NCBI GenBank assembly: GCA_005408345.1
Contig: SEMN01000020.1
Span: 2,051,501-2,115,500 of the forward strand
Origin: Macquaria australasica
Lineage: Eukaryota > Chordata > Actinopteri > Centrarchiformes > Percichthyidae
DNA length: 64,000 nt
Reading direction: 5' to 3'
Numbering within the stretch: position 1 is the stretch's first letter; every line of letters starts with the position of its first letter. A program made the translations under genes and the position numbers. Of this stretch, positions 51,765 through 62,014 are shown piece by piece. The notes beneath the pieces are model-generated. The model did no database searches. It saw only the letters and a program-made list of their open reading frames with translations, and was not told where the DNA came from.

Positions 51765-52470
51765 CAAAGCCACGTTGAGCTTCCAATGAAGCCGGCATTA
51801 CAGGGAAATAACTATGTGATTCTGCTGTGTGCAAGACAACAGTCATGTTTAAAGCCATTATACAATTTTACAACTAGAGACCTGGTTCGAAGTAGGCAAA
51901 TGGGAAACAAGCCGAAAAAACAGCAGCAACCTTTCTAAACCTATCAATCCATCTCATATGCAGCAGCAGGCTGTCGTGTTAGCACTGCGCGAAAAACACA
52001 GCCCCATTATTTCTTTCAATGAGACCATTGTTTTCAGTCTTCATAGATGCTATTCTATGAAAGGTTATGTGGCACTGATGTGCAACATGACCATCAGTAC
52101 GTGAAGTTTATGACTGGAGACGAGTGTAGCAGAAACATAAACCAAAGAACAGGAGCTCAGCAGTTTACTTGTAATTATGATGTGAAGAATAGTAAAACAA
52201 CAAGTCATTCTCTGTGATCCAAAAGCCATGTTCAGCTTCCCATTAAGTCAATATTACAGGGAAATAATTATGTGAGGAGGCTGCGTGCAAGGCAACAATC
52301 ATGTTTACAACCCTACAGCCACACAATCTTAGCCTCTATTAGAGACCCAGGTGTACAATGAGGCAATAGGAAACCTCCACAAAGGATGGCAACAACTTAC
52401 ACAACCTATCCAAGTTATTCTTCACCTCCTCATACAACAACAGCATGAAACCTCATTATACACATGCTAC
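51765..52470 (+). repeat. Diverged direct duplication, two copies about 455 bp apart
   Basis: Copy one (about 51765-51990) and copy two (about 52220-52470) share, in order: AAAGCCACGTTGAGCTTCC / AAAGCCATGTTCAGCTTCC, ATTACAGGGAAATAACTATG / ATTACAGGGAAATAATTATG, TGCAAGACAACAGTCATGTT / TGCAAGGCAACAATCATGTT, TAGAGACC, GGCAACAACTT-like and CCTATC words. No frame is conserved between them. It is either an old local tandem duplication or two neighbouring insertions of one repeat. Confidence 0.65.
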
Positions 52471-52782
52471 ACTAAAAGAAACCAAAAGAAGACAAAAATA
52501 TGCTATATTCTTGCAACTGAGCAGAAACAAGACTTTAACTCAACATGTATTAGCACGTGTATCAAGCACTTACCTTAGCTTGGCATTTGTTTGGGAAGCG
52601 TCAACGTCGAAAACCCCACTTGAAGCACAGCTTTGAGACAGTTCATATGATGACCACCAACACAATTATTTCTTCACAAAGTCATCCTGAAGTGGTATTA
52701 TTGGACCGTTAGGGGGCCAGCTTTCTTATAAAATGCAACATGAGGAGCAGAATTAGCAATGTCTTATGGTGTACAGATTGTT

Positions 52783-52858
52783 AAGCCTCCCTGGGGCAAA
52801 TGTGTGATTTGTAACACAATGTGGGCTAATTATATAAATATAATTGACTTGACTTGAC
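52783..52858 (-). repeat. Teleost interspersed repeat (CAAGTCACTTTTATTTAT family), minus orientation
   Basis: TGGGGCAAATGTGTGATTTG, then TAACACAATGTGGGCTAATT and ATATAAATATAATTGACTTG ACTTGAC, is the reverse complement of the head of the repeat at 16016-16205. Only about 75 bp of the family end is kept. Confidence 0.65.
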
Positions 52859-52877
52859 TAATGAGCAAACAACAATG

Positions 52878-53230
52878 TTTTTTTTGGCCACTTGGGGGCA
52901 GCAGAAACAAGTTATAAACACATTTGGAGTCGTGTTCCTGCCTACCTGTCTAATGTAAGTCCAATATTCACTCACCTTTTAGCTCTGTTTTTGGTCACAC
53001 CAACTCCTGAAAGAAATATATGGCTCTTTTGTTGCTAAATGCACCACTATGTTACCAGCTAGTCGCTAACTATGTCTGTCTGCTGTCTGGTGCTGAGCAG
53101 TGGGGTTTTTTTTCTCAAAACAGCTGCCTACTGTGGCCAAAAACGACACTATGAGAGTGAGAGTGAACCAAATCACTAAAAATGCAGCCAGACAGAAAAA
53201 AAAAGGAACTGAAACTCGCTATAAAAGTTA
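52878..53230. repeat. Probable interspersed repeat (GGCCACTTGGGGGCAGCAGAAAC)
   Basis: GGCCACTTGGGGGCAGCAGA followed by AACAAGTTATAAACAC, and later TTACCAGCTAGTCGCTAACT and CTGTCTGGTGCTGAGCAGTG, resembles a repeat I have met in several fish genomes. Its limits are uncertain and it has no coding capacity. Confidence 0.4.
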
Positions 53231-53427
53231 AATAGAGCAGTAAACTAGTAAAATTAGTGAAGGCAGCTCACTGACAAGGCTCACGTACCATCGTTAACAG
53301 TTATGCCTGTGCTTCTTCCTTTTTAAACCACCTGATTTAACATTGTCTCCTAGAAGTTACCATTATATAATAGAATTTGTTTTGCCAAATATGTTTTATA
53401 AGAAACAAAATAGGCCCTTCTCACAGC

Positions 53428-53555
53428 AGACATTTTGACTTGTCAAAGCAGGAAAAGCACAGGTGGAATTAATAACATTAATGATGGCTGCATTCCATTT
53501 AGGAGAGCCAGTTCTTCTACTTACACCTGTGCTTTCCCGCTTTGACAAGCTATGT
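53428..53555. mobile_element. Short foldback element
   Basis: GACTTGTCAAAGCAGGAAAA GCACAGGTG on the left is mirrored on the right by CACCTGTGCTTTCCCGCTTT GACAAGC, with about 60 bases between. Flanking arms extend the pairing weakly (CTCACAGCAGACA against TGTTCACAG). Size and shape suit a small MITE. Confidence 0.55.
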
Positions 53556-54664
53556 TCACAGGCAACATTGTAAAAAGTGCCACTGCATGGAAGTCACTCT
53601 ACATCTTCACTCTACATGCAATTAAATTGGTATAAATAACAAAAACAACCAGGAACATAACAAATGTCATCTCATCCAAAGTAGCGGAGCGAAGGTAGTA
53701 GAAGTAGCAGTTGCCAAGGGAAGTTGATCCTTTCTCCTTTCTGTTCCTTAACCTGAATAACGGCTTTCATTGCCCTCATAACTATAGAGGGAGGCTTAGC
53801 TCATTATGGCCCATAATCCAATCTGTGAGCTCCCTGAATTGGAGGTGCAATGACATATCAATATTGTCCTTGGTAGAGAGAGAAGGGGGAAATGTAACAA
53901 AGTGGTGCAGAGAAAATGTTAACAAAACCACTGCCACGGAGAAAAAAAGTCATTTCTGGCTGTAAGTGAGCAGCTTAGAATACAAGGTTCAAGGTTGTAG
54001 CAATGTTTCCTCTGTACTCATTCAGTTTGGCCGGTCCATAAAAATTGCCACCACTGCTACAGAAATGTGATTAATGTTAAATACTCTGAATGTAATTAAG
54101 TAAAGCTCTGTTGTTAGTAAAAGCTTTTAGTCAAAAGAGCTGAAGCAGGAGTCAAAAATCCAACCAGCAATGCAAAAAACATGGATGAAACACTGTGTTG
54201 TAGTGTACATCTAAACAACATGCAGCATAAGTTGATTCAGGGCTATCCTTAGGCTCTTTCTACAGGAATACACCATGCATTCAAAATATTAAAAGACAAA
54301 TCATGCTAACCAAGACACCATCTAGCACTGGGTACACTTGGAAATGGCATGGAGATGTTCTGCCAAGCTGCAGGCTGTGTCAGAAACATTAACTTTTTAT
54401 TGTCCTGTGACGTATGTGCTTATATATTCGTCTCATTTCCCCCTGACTGTCAGGAGCTTTAGAGAACATTCATCAGAGGGAGCAGTTACCAACCGTCCCT
54501 GTATACCCGTAGCACAGTCTAACATAATCTGTCTGGATGTGGACAAATACGTTTTGTAAACAGATTATGTTTTATTAAAATTTTTATCAACATCACATCA
54601 TTTGCCTTCTTGCTATTTGAATCAAAAGATGCCATGGCTGTCAAGTGCCCCTGCCAACAACAAC

Positions 54665-54718
<54 letters not shown>

Positions 54719-56160
54719 CACTCATTTCTCCTGCCAAACAGCTAAATCCCATCCACCTATGGTTCAGGGTATTAATAATGTTTTTTTATTCATACTGCTG
54801 AATATAACTAAATGTAACAAAACACTTATTTTATGTATTTTTTAACCAAAATCATTCAACTAAGTTCCAAGCGTTATCCCAGGTCAAAGGCCTGTTATTT
54901 GTTTGTTTGACTGAAGTTCCCTTTTATTCTGCTGGAATTTTCCAATCTTTTCAACCTTATTTATTGTTTGAGTATTTACTTACTAATAGGTGATTTAATT
55001 GCTCTAAACAAACGGTATCTTTGTGAAACACATTTCAGCACTGCCCAGTACCCACATCCTTGAACAATGACAAGCTTTCAGAGAGGACAGAATTAAAATT
55101 CAAAGGAAAGGCAGTTCATTTTAGTTCCAGGAACCGCTGTGTGACAAACACTTGACTGATTTTAATCTCATTCTTATTTATTTCAGCTCAGAGCTCAGTG
55201 TGACTTTTTAAAAGCCTGTGGTGATTTTCACTGTGTTTTCATAGTGCAACAGCACCATCTAGCAGGTCTCTTTAGGTATGAGCTTTGCTCACTGAAGCTC
55301 TTAGATATTCACTCTAAAAGCCCTGCCTTCACAGCACTGCTGGAACAGCAAACATTTATTTGCAGAATAGGCTTTTGCTAAGAGTACTTTATCTCCCTGT
55401 CTGTTATACACTCCACTGAGTCAGGATTATTGCTGTCTACATGTGTCGGCACTGTTAAAAGAGTGCCAAACCAGCAGGAATGAGTCATGGGATATGATTG
55501 GCATTTGGCAAATACAACAAAATCTCTGCCTGAGAGTCATTGCAGCATTCTTCTCAGACACAGAAACTAGAGTGTAAACAAAATTTGCATTAAAAAGCTT
55601 GCATCTTTGAGAGCGATGACCTTGCCTAGGAGTCATAATGCAGTGACTTCTACTGTCTATAGTTCAGTTAGTTTGTAATGAAACATTTTAAATTGAAATA
55701 AGGAATAAATCATCAAATAATTACAATTACTAAACATTATTGGTACTAGAGTACTGAGAGCACAATTCTGTGAGACATTAACTCTCTTTATTTCATAGAT
55801 CTCTACTTTCTATCTACATTTATTGGACAGTTTGGACAGGTTTTGTGTGCAAAACATATGATGAGCTAATTAAATACACAGTATAATGCACCTTTGAGTT
55901 CAATTTAGTTAGACCACATAGAGCATTAAAATTCCTATGGGTTTTAAGCCTGTGATCATGTAGGATGTCATTTTCCCCTACTCAAACACAAGCTGCAGTT
56001 GTGAGCCTCAGTAGTAACAGTAGAGACAGGAACCATTCCTCACAACAGCTACTTTTATTTTGGATATTCAAGCAAATGCTTTAACACTTTTACTAAAAAA
56101 AAAATCAAATGCAAGATGACTATTTACAGTGGAATATTAGAGTGGTGTTGATACTTTTAC
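53556..56160. other. Noncoding stretch with a CA microsatellite
   Basis: No gene is supported. The only clear feature is the CA array listed separately. The sequence lies 1-3.5 kb upstream of cdcp2 and may include its distal regulatory DNA. Confidence 0.4.
54667..54714. repeat. (CA)n microsatellite
   Basis: About 24 uninterrupted CA units. Confidence 0.96.
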
Positions 56161-56189
56161 TTAAAGAAGAGTGGGAGATACATTATTCA

Positions 56190-56335
56190 AGAGTCAGATG
56201 AGAAGATCGATACCACTCTTAGCTATCTGTCTGCTGGCTGTAGCTTCATATTTAACGGACAGATATGAGAGTGGTATTGATCTCCTCATCTAACTTTCTG
56301 CTAGAAAGTGAATAAGCATGTTTCCCAAAATGTCC
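56190..56335. mobile_element. Foldback MITE-like element upstream of cdcp2
   Basis: AGATGAGAAGATCGATACCA CTCT on the left is mirrored by GAGAGTGGTATTGATCTCCT CATCT on the right. The centre has CTGGCTGTAGCTTCATATTT. The right edge reads GTTTCCCAAAATGTCCAACT. The same words occur at 59975-60190. This is a widespread teleost family (TACCACTCTCATGTCTGTGC, then GAAGCTACAGCCAGCAGC). It ends about 730 bp before the cdcp2 start codon. Confidence 0.65.
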
Positions 56336-56756
56336 AACTATTTCTTTAATTAAAGGATTTGAGGAAAAAAATCCACGTCTGCAAGCACTAATATATTGTA
56401 TTTGACAGGAAAAGATTCAGTGACTGTGCTAAAAATCCTGTAGTAGCAGCTATTATAACAACAAAGCATCTGATGCCACCATCCAGTAAAGTGAGATAGT
56501 TATCATTTTATTCTTACTCTAATCTGACATACATTCCCATTCAAAGTTAAGATGTTGATGTCTTTGTGTCGTGCTTAAGCTGCTTCTACACAAGAAAAGC
56601 AAAGTCTACACGGTGACCCTTACTCCATGACATCAATAGTTCTGGGGTCTTCTCTCCCTCACATCGCTCTAATGAAGCCATTTATATTAGTGACAAATGT
56701 GATCATCCTCCTCTTTCTTTCTGTCTCTTTTATCAACTCCACTTGCAGCTGGTGTT

Positions 56757-56790
56757 CAGTGTGTGTGTGTGCGCGTGTGTGTGTGTGTGA
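56757..56790. repeat. (GT)n microsatellite with GC interruptions
   Basis: GT units are broken by GCGCGT. It lies about 280 bp upstream of the cdcp2 ATG. Confidence 0.9.
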
Positions 56791-56879
56791 CCGTCATTAA
56801 AAATGTATTGCATCTCTCCAAACAGTGTCCTGACAAGCCACTCGTGCTCATTGGATATCAGTCATTAAAATTTAGCGAA

Positions 56880-57067
56880 GAGGGCAAAGCGCAGCCTAGG
56901 TAGGTATCAGGTTCCTCATTCAGGCTGTGGATGAATTTTTCAAAGTCTTATTACCTCTACAGGCACCACTGCTGATGTCTCAAGGCTGTGCGCGCTGACA
57001 CTGCCGTTGTTTGTCTCTGCTGGTGTTGTAGCTGAGGCGTGACAAAAGCCGAATCAACAATAACAAC
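56880..57067 (+). promoter_or_regulatory. Probable cdcp2 5' flank and 5' UTR
   Basis: The bases just before the ATG read AACAACATG, an acceptable Kozak context. There is no clear TATA box. A small rise in CpG (GTGCGCGCTGACACTGCCG) lies 60-80 bases upstream. The start of transcription cannot be fixed from sequence alone. Confidence 0.35.
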
Positions 57068-57134
57068 ATGAGTCTCAGGTTGGCAATATTGATTCATTTA
57101 CTGCTGCTTGTTCACAAGGCTGATTCTAAAAAAG
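57068..57134 (+). CDS. cdcp2: cdcp2 exon 1: signal peptide
   Basis: It codes for 22 residues, with a basic N-terminus (R4) and a leucine-rich core. Cleavage is likely near A18-D19-S20. The donor AAAAAAG|GTGAGT leaves phase 1. Confidence 0.85.
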
Positions 57135-60100
57135 GTGAGTTGCTATTTGTTATCTTTATGGAGCCAAGCTTAAATTTGATGGAAGTGCTTTATCTTGCAG
57201 GTACTGTATAGCTGTAAAGTTGGCCCTCAATTGTTCAATGTCATGTTGTTTTAGGCTGCTAAAAAAATATTAAAATAAATAATTTGGAAGGAGCCATAAA
57301 CTTATTCAGTATATTTTTTCTATGAGCTGAAATTAAACTCTTTTTTTGTAATTATAAGGTGTCAAATGTGGAGGAATCCTCTCTGCTCCATCTGGAAATA
57401 TCTCCAGTCCAAACTTTCCAGGCCAGTATCCCTACAATATTGACTGTTCCTGGCTAATTGTGGTGGCAGAGGGTTCCTCTGTCCTCCTCACCTTTCACCA
57501 TTTTGAGCTGGAGTACCATGCCAGCTGTGCTTACGACTACATCAAGATCTACAATGGCGTATCTGAGGATGAGGGGAACCTCCTTGGGACATTTTGTGGT
57601 GACATCTCCCCGCCACAGTTCACCTCTTCTTGGAATGTCATGTCTATCATCTTCCATTCAGACCGACATGTGGCCTACAGGGGCTTCAGTGTTGGCTACA
57701 GAAAAGGTAACTCATTATATTTGATGCAATATGACAGGGATCAGTTGGCTAACTGCCCAAAACTTGAGTTGATCTATCCTGGCAATACCATAACTCAAGG
57801 CTTTTAGCTAAAGCTTCTTGACCTTAACCTCACTGGAGAACTTACATCACACCCGAACATTATACAGAAAAATGTCTAAGAGTCTACAACCATGCTAGTG
57901 GCTCTGTGAGGTTGTACTTAGACACAGCAGTGCTTTGAGCTCAATGCTCACATCAGCATGCTAACATGCTAAAAATGATAATGCTGGCATTTTCATGTTT
58001 AGCTGGAATAATGTTTACCATGTTCATCATCTGAGTTTAGCGTGTTAGCATGCTGACGTGTTAATTAGCACTAAACACAAAGAACAGCTGGGGCTGATGG
58101 GAATATCATTTATTTTTAAAGGCATTTAGTCAAAAAGCAAAGTATTGCACAAAATGAAAATTTGGCCTGATGACGGCGCTAGATGAAAGGTTGGGGATCT
58201 AGGTTATTACAGTTCATCCACTGGGGACCATTTATGTGTGTTTCACAGCAACCCATCCAATACTGTTTTAGTAAAAAAAGAAATGTCAAGCTCATGGTGG
58301 TGCTAGATGAGGTCTGGGGATCACCAAAGTCATTAGAATTCATCCTCTAGGGACCTTGAATGTCTGTACCAAATTTCATGGCAATCCATTCAATAGCTAA
58401 AGCAGCAGATAGACAGACATTGCCAACCCAGGAGCCATGCCACTAGCATGGCTAAAAGCATCACACTGACAGTTTTCAAAGATATATCACTTTCTGACTG
58501 CAGTCTGACCAATGAATAAACTATAAAGATGCAGCAAACTGAGTAACCAGTGTACTTCCAGTGTTGCAGGTTGACCATAGTTGTTTTACAGATTGCCCCA
58601 TAAAGCAAGTTCAGTGGTCCTCTTTACAACCCTCTCTAGAGGTTGTTGTACCCATTAACTTTCATCTGTAATGTTATTCCTTTTCAAAAAGAAAACCACT
58701 GAGTTTGCGTTCTATCCTCTCTAGATATGTGCGGTGGTGTCCTAACTGGCCTATCAGGTGTAATTTCCAGTCCAGGCTACCCTCAGGAGTACAGCAACAA
58801 TGCCGACTGCTCTTGGGCCATCCACGTGTCCAACACCAGCATGGTCACCCTGGTCTTCTTGGACTTCCAGCTAGAAAACAATGAGGGATGCAATTTTGAC
58901 TTTGTGGCGCTGTTTGATGGCCCGACAGTCACCCACCGCCACCTGGGCAAGTACTGCGGGGCAGATAAACCCCCCAGTATAGTCACCACCTCCAACCAGC
59001 TTCTGGTAGTCTTCAAGTCTGACTTCAACATTGGTGGACGTGGGTTCAAGGCCTACTATTACTCAGGTAGGAAAGTTTGGTGTGATTAGTTGCATTCCAA
59101 AAATAACCTCCTCACACCAGTATGTAATATAAAGTGCTTTCAGTATTTGAGACCCTTCACTTTCCGTGTTTTTCGATGTAACAGCAGGAATTGGAAATGA
59201 AAAAAGGACTTTGGTCTACTATCAACAATGTCACATACTATTACTCTGTCAGACTTTTGGGTTTCCATAAAGCAACCTTTAGTCGCAAAAATCCTATTCA
59301 TTGGCCTATTCAGAACAGAAAAGCTACCATGAAATCCAAGAGCCATCCACACTGAAGACCAATAGATCTGCTGAGGGCTATAAAATTGTTGGGGGAAAAT
59401 GAGTTGCATTTATGATTAGGCTGATGTAAGTGTCGCAAAGAAGAAAAAACACTTTAAATCATACTGGAAGATTGAAGCGGGGCACATCAAAGACCTAGAA
59501 GATGACACCAAAGATCCTGTCATCTGATGAAATGAAAATTGAATACTTCTGCTACAACGCAAAGCACTATCTCTGGGTAGAGCAGATCTCACCACCCATC
59601 TCACACCATCCCTACCACGAACAAGAAAAAAAGTACCCAAAGTAAAAGCCCTTGAGTGTTCTAGCCAAAGCCCAGACTTCCAGTCCAGTTGAAACACTGC
59701 AGAATGACGTTTAGACAGCTGATTACAGACTGTCCCTATTTGACCTTGTCGAGCATAAACCGATTGGCAAAAGGATGAAAATCCCAAAATACAGCTGCAA
59801 AAGGACACTGACACTTACTTCCTATTTAAATTGTTAATCTTCACTTTTTTAATATTTGTAAAAGTAATGTTTTCACTTTTATGTTGATGTATAAGGAAAA
59901 TCTACTTTTAATCCATTTTGAATTCAGAAGTCTACACCACAAAGTTCAAGAATTGCAATCTCTAAAATGCCATGCTTTTAAAGCAATGGTTAGACATTTT
60001 GGGAAATGTGCGTATTTGTTTTGATACCACTCTCATGTCTGTGCATTAAATACGAAGCCACAGCCAGCAGCTGTTTCCCCCCGTTTTCAGTCTCTATGCT

Positions 60101-61657
60101 AAGCTAAGCTTAAGCGGCTGCTGGCGGTAGCTTCATACTTATTATGCACAAATGAGAGTGGAATCAATCTTCTCATCAAAATCTATTCCTTTAAACTGTG
60201 AAGGAGTTATCTTTTTTGCTAGAGACTTTAATTACATACCTGCTATAAACATAAACATTTACTTTTGTGAGACTCACTTGTATCAAATGGTGGATGCAGC
60301 ATCTTAAAACGCCGATACTGAACAGAGCACACTGTAATAAACTAATATGATATAAAGTTGACTAACTTATATGAACGACTGTACTTTAACAGGTGAATGC
60401 CAGCAAGTTCTGTCAGCTGTAAGTGGCAACTTTAGCAGCCCCCAATTCCCAAACATCTACCCAAACAACATCAACTGCCACTGGAGCATCACTCTATCAG
60501 CAGGATACCGCATCAAACTCTTCTTCCCTGTCATGGACTTTGAAGGACGCAACAGCCTGTCAGATGAATGTGACTATGACTCCGTTGCAGTTTACGACGG
60601 GGACAGTCAGGCAGACACCCTGCTGGGACGCTGGTGTGGCAGGGAGCAACCTCCCTCTCTCATCTCAAAGGGCAACAAGTTGCTGGTGGTACTCAGCACA
60701 GACAGAAACGAAGCTCATAGAGGGTTCACTGCTTCTTATCTTGGAGGTAAATGTTCCCTATGTAGGCATGTGATTCATTTTCAGAATGAAAAACTTCACA
60801 TTTACAATCTATAGGAGTGTTAATTCTACTTATTCTGTGGGTGCTGTAGGTGTAAGTCATGTACTCCCTACTGCTTACAATGTTCACAGTCTTAAATCTC
60901 AGCTAAATATACTCTTGGTAAGACTCTAAATGCCTAAAATATTTATTCATTTATTATACATAACAACTCTTTCCCATGTCATTCTTATACTCTTCAAAAA
61001 ACTGTGTCTTTTCTCCCCCATAATCCAAGTGGTACCTGTAAACATTAGCTGCACAAGATCAGAATTCACCATTTTGATACCCCAGCAGTCCTTACCTCAG
61101 CTGGACCGTGAGAGCATCTACCTGGGAAACCCAACCTGTACAGCCCAGTTGACAGCCAACTCATATAAGATACTTGCTCAGTTTGTCAACTGTGGTACTG
61201 CTGGCCAGGTGACTAGCCACAGCCTCATATCACTTACTGGTACACCATAATAGACAATGATTCACCATACTTTAGCTGTTAAAGACGTTGATTTGTGACA
61301 GACGTTTGTGACTTTCTTCTATTAATACTGTAACTCCTGATCCCCTTACAGAAATATCGGAACATCACCGTGCTGGTAAACAAACTCTACATTGATTTCT
61401 CTGATGGGAAGCAGCAGAATGTGCAAGAATATAAAGTGCAGTGTGATGCCCTGCGGAAGATAGCATCAGTGTCCATCATTTCAGCAGAGGAGCGACGTCT
61501 CGAGGAGCAGGCCCAGCAAACTGACAATGACAGTACTGGCAATGCGGGGGATCCAGAATCTGTGCCTCATGACCTGAGCGATATTGTCTTCATTAGCATC
61601 TGTGTTCTGGCTGTTATTCTCATGGTGATAGCTATTGTTTGGCTGGTGCTGCTTTAG
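57068..61657 (+). CDS. cdcp2: CUB domain-containing protein 2 (complete coding region, six exons)
   Basis: Six exons (57068-57134, 57359-57706, 58725-59066, 60393-60746, 61030-61208, 61352-61657) have GT-AG borders. They total 1596 nt, giving 531 residues and a TAG stop. The ATG opens a signal peptide (MSLRLAILIHLLLLVHKADS). CUB1 spans about 26-136 (cysteines 26, 52, 79, 102), CUB2 about 141-251 (141, 167, 194, 216) and CUB3 about 255-368 (255, 281, 312, 334). Each keeps the NxDCSW-like word and the acidic YD/FD...D residues of calcium-binding CUBs. Residues 378-461 carry four cysteines (378, 407, 425, 461) in ZP-N spacing. A charged linker and a hydrophobic run to the last residue follow, so the product is probably a cell-surface or GPI-linked glycoprotein. 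Three CUBs and the tceanc2 neighbour identify CDCP2. Its molecular role is little known; CUB modules usually bind proteins or glycans. Confidence 0.93.
57359..57706 (+). CDS. cdcp2: cdcp2 exon 2: CUB1
   Basis: A single exon holds the whole first CUB domain, entered and left in phase 1, the usual symmetric phase for shuffled CUB exons. CGG, SSPNFPGQYP, DCSW, CAYDYIKIYNG, FCGD and YRGF are hallmark words. Confidence 0.92.
57707..58724. other. cdcp2 intron 2, mostly an interspersed repeat
   Basis: The intron is about 1 kb; its middle is the GCTAACATGCTAA-type repeat listed separately. The rest shows no feature. Confidence 0.7.
57930..58460 (+). repeat. Teleost interspersed repeat (GCATGCTAACATGCTAA family)
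   Basis: Ordered words: TCAGCATGCTAACATGCTAA, TGTTTACCATGTTCATCATC, TTAGCACTAAACACAAAGAA CAGCTG, GATGACGGCGCTAGATGAAA, TACCAAATTTCATGGCAATC CATTC, and AGCCATGCCACTAGCATGGC. This near full-length order of motifs is among the most frequent repeats of percomorph fish genomes. Two similar blocks (from about 58142 and 58286) reflect an internal duplication of the consensus. Confidence 0.75.
58725..59066 (+). CDS. cdcp2: cdcp2 exon 3: CUB2
   Basis: This single-exon CUB is again symmetric phase 1. Words: CGGVLTG, SSPGYPQEY, DCSWAI, CNFDFVALFDG, YCGADKPP, GRGFKAYY. Reading on past the donor TCAG|GTAGGA soon meets a stop, which confirms the exon end. Confidence 0.92.
59420..59955 (+). mobile_element. 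Decayed, internally deleted Tc1/mariner element
   Basis: Words match the degenerate Tc1-like elements common in fish. GATTGAAGCGGGGCACATCA is followed by AGATGACACCAAAGATCCTG, TCATCTGATGAAATGAAAAT and GCAAAGCACTATCTCTGGGT AGAG. Farther on GAGTGTTCTAGCCAAAGCCC AGACTTCCAGTCCAGTTGAA corresponds to the transposase segment around W-P-x-Q-S-P-D-L-x-P-I-E (second half of the DDE domain). The 3' part (AATCTACTTTTAATCCATTT TGAATTC) looks like the element's outer region. The catalytic middle is deleted and frames are broken. Confidence 0.7.
59975..60190. mobile_element. Foldback MITE-like element, second copy
   Basis: TTAGACATTTTGGGAAATGT and TGATACCACTCTCATGTCTG TGCATTAAATACGAAGCCAC on the left pair with GGCGGTAGCTTCATACTTAT TATGCACAAATGAGAGTGGA on the right. 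The centre holds ATGCTAAGCTAAGCTTAAGC. It is the same family as 56190-56335 but keeps more of the centre. Confidence 0.7.
60393..60746 (+). CDS. cdcp2: cdcp2 exon 4: CUB3
   Basis: This is the third single-exon CUB, symmetric phase 1. Words: SSPQFPNIYPNNINCHW, CDYDSVAVYDG, RWCGREQPPSL, AHRGFTASY. Acceptor ACTTTAACAG and donor TTGGAG|GTAAAT frame it. Confidence 0.92.
60747..61029. other. cdcp2 intron 4
   Basis: A short intron with no feature beyond its splice sites. Confidence 0.75.
61030..61208 (+). CDS. cdcp2: cdcp2 exon 5: first part of a ZP-N-like module
   Basis: It codes for VVPVNISCTRSEFTILIPQQ onward, with cysteines 378, 407 and 425 and the NPTC and NCGT words typical of ZP-N domains. 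It ends at a complete codon (GGCCAG|GTGACT). Confidence 0.88.
61352..61657 (+). CDS. cdcp2: cdcp2 exon 6: end of ZP-N, linker and hydrophobic tail
   Basis: It holds the fourth ZP-N cysteine (461), then an acidic and polar linker of about 45 residues with TDNDSTGNAGDPES. It closes with DIVFISICVLAVILMVIAIV WLVLL and the stop. No cytoplasmic residues follow the hydrophobic run. Confidence 0.9.
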   Translation, partial: KYRNITVLVNKLYIDFSDGKQQNVQEYKVQCDALRKIASVSIISAEERRLEEQAQQTDNDSTGNAGDPESVPHDLSDIVFISICVLAVILMVIAIVWLVLL

Positions 61658-61912
61658 TAATATCCAACAAAGAAAGGACTCCAATACTGAAATTGTCATA
61701 TTTTCAATCATATTTTGTATAACAATGTTCACCAACAAGATCCTATCAACAAAAAAACTTCATGATTCCAGTAGGAAGGAATGGCATTATCATCACCACC
61801 AACGATAAATTACATATTCTTGACTGTGATTTACATGCATTTATAAAACAGTGTAAGGCTGTTGATGTGCCACAAAGTGTAAAAGTATTTTAAATCTCTT
61901 TTACAGAAAATC

Positions 61913-61945
61913 AATAAAATAATTTTAAAAAAGTAAAAAAATAAA
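61913..61945 (+). terminator. cdcp2 polyadenylation signals
   Basis: AATAAA occurs about 255 bases after the stop codon, within TCAATAAAATAATTTT. More AATAAA words follow about 25-35 bases later in AAAATAAATAAATAAAATG. Confidence 0.6.
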
Positions 61946-62014
61946 TAAATAAAATGTGTATGCATCAAAAAACCTTGACAAATTTCAAGTAAAACGACCA
62001 AAAGTCTTCAATAT

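Larger units (their letters stand above)
59067..60392. other. cdcp2 intron 3 with two decayed mobile elements
   Basis: A Tc1/mariner relic and a foldback element fill most of this intron. They are listed separately. Both ends of the intron are unique sequence. Confidence 0.7.

Noticed and set aside
57454..57724. Overlapping frames on both strands across cdcp2 exon 2
   Set aside because: They are alternate-frame and antisense readings of the CUB1 exon. The CUB frame carries the domain motifs and the splice phases.
58783..59049. Antisense open frame across cdcp2 exon 3
   Set aside because: It is a shadow of the GC-rich CUB2 exon and has no motif of its own.
59416..59814. 132-codon minus-strand frame in cdcp2 intron 3
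   Set aside because: It reads the Tc1/mariner relic backwards. The transposase words are on the plus strand.
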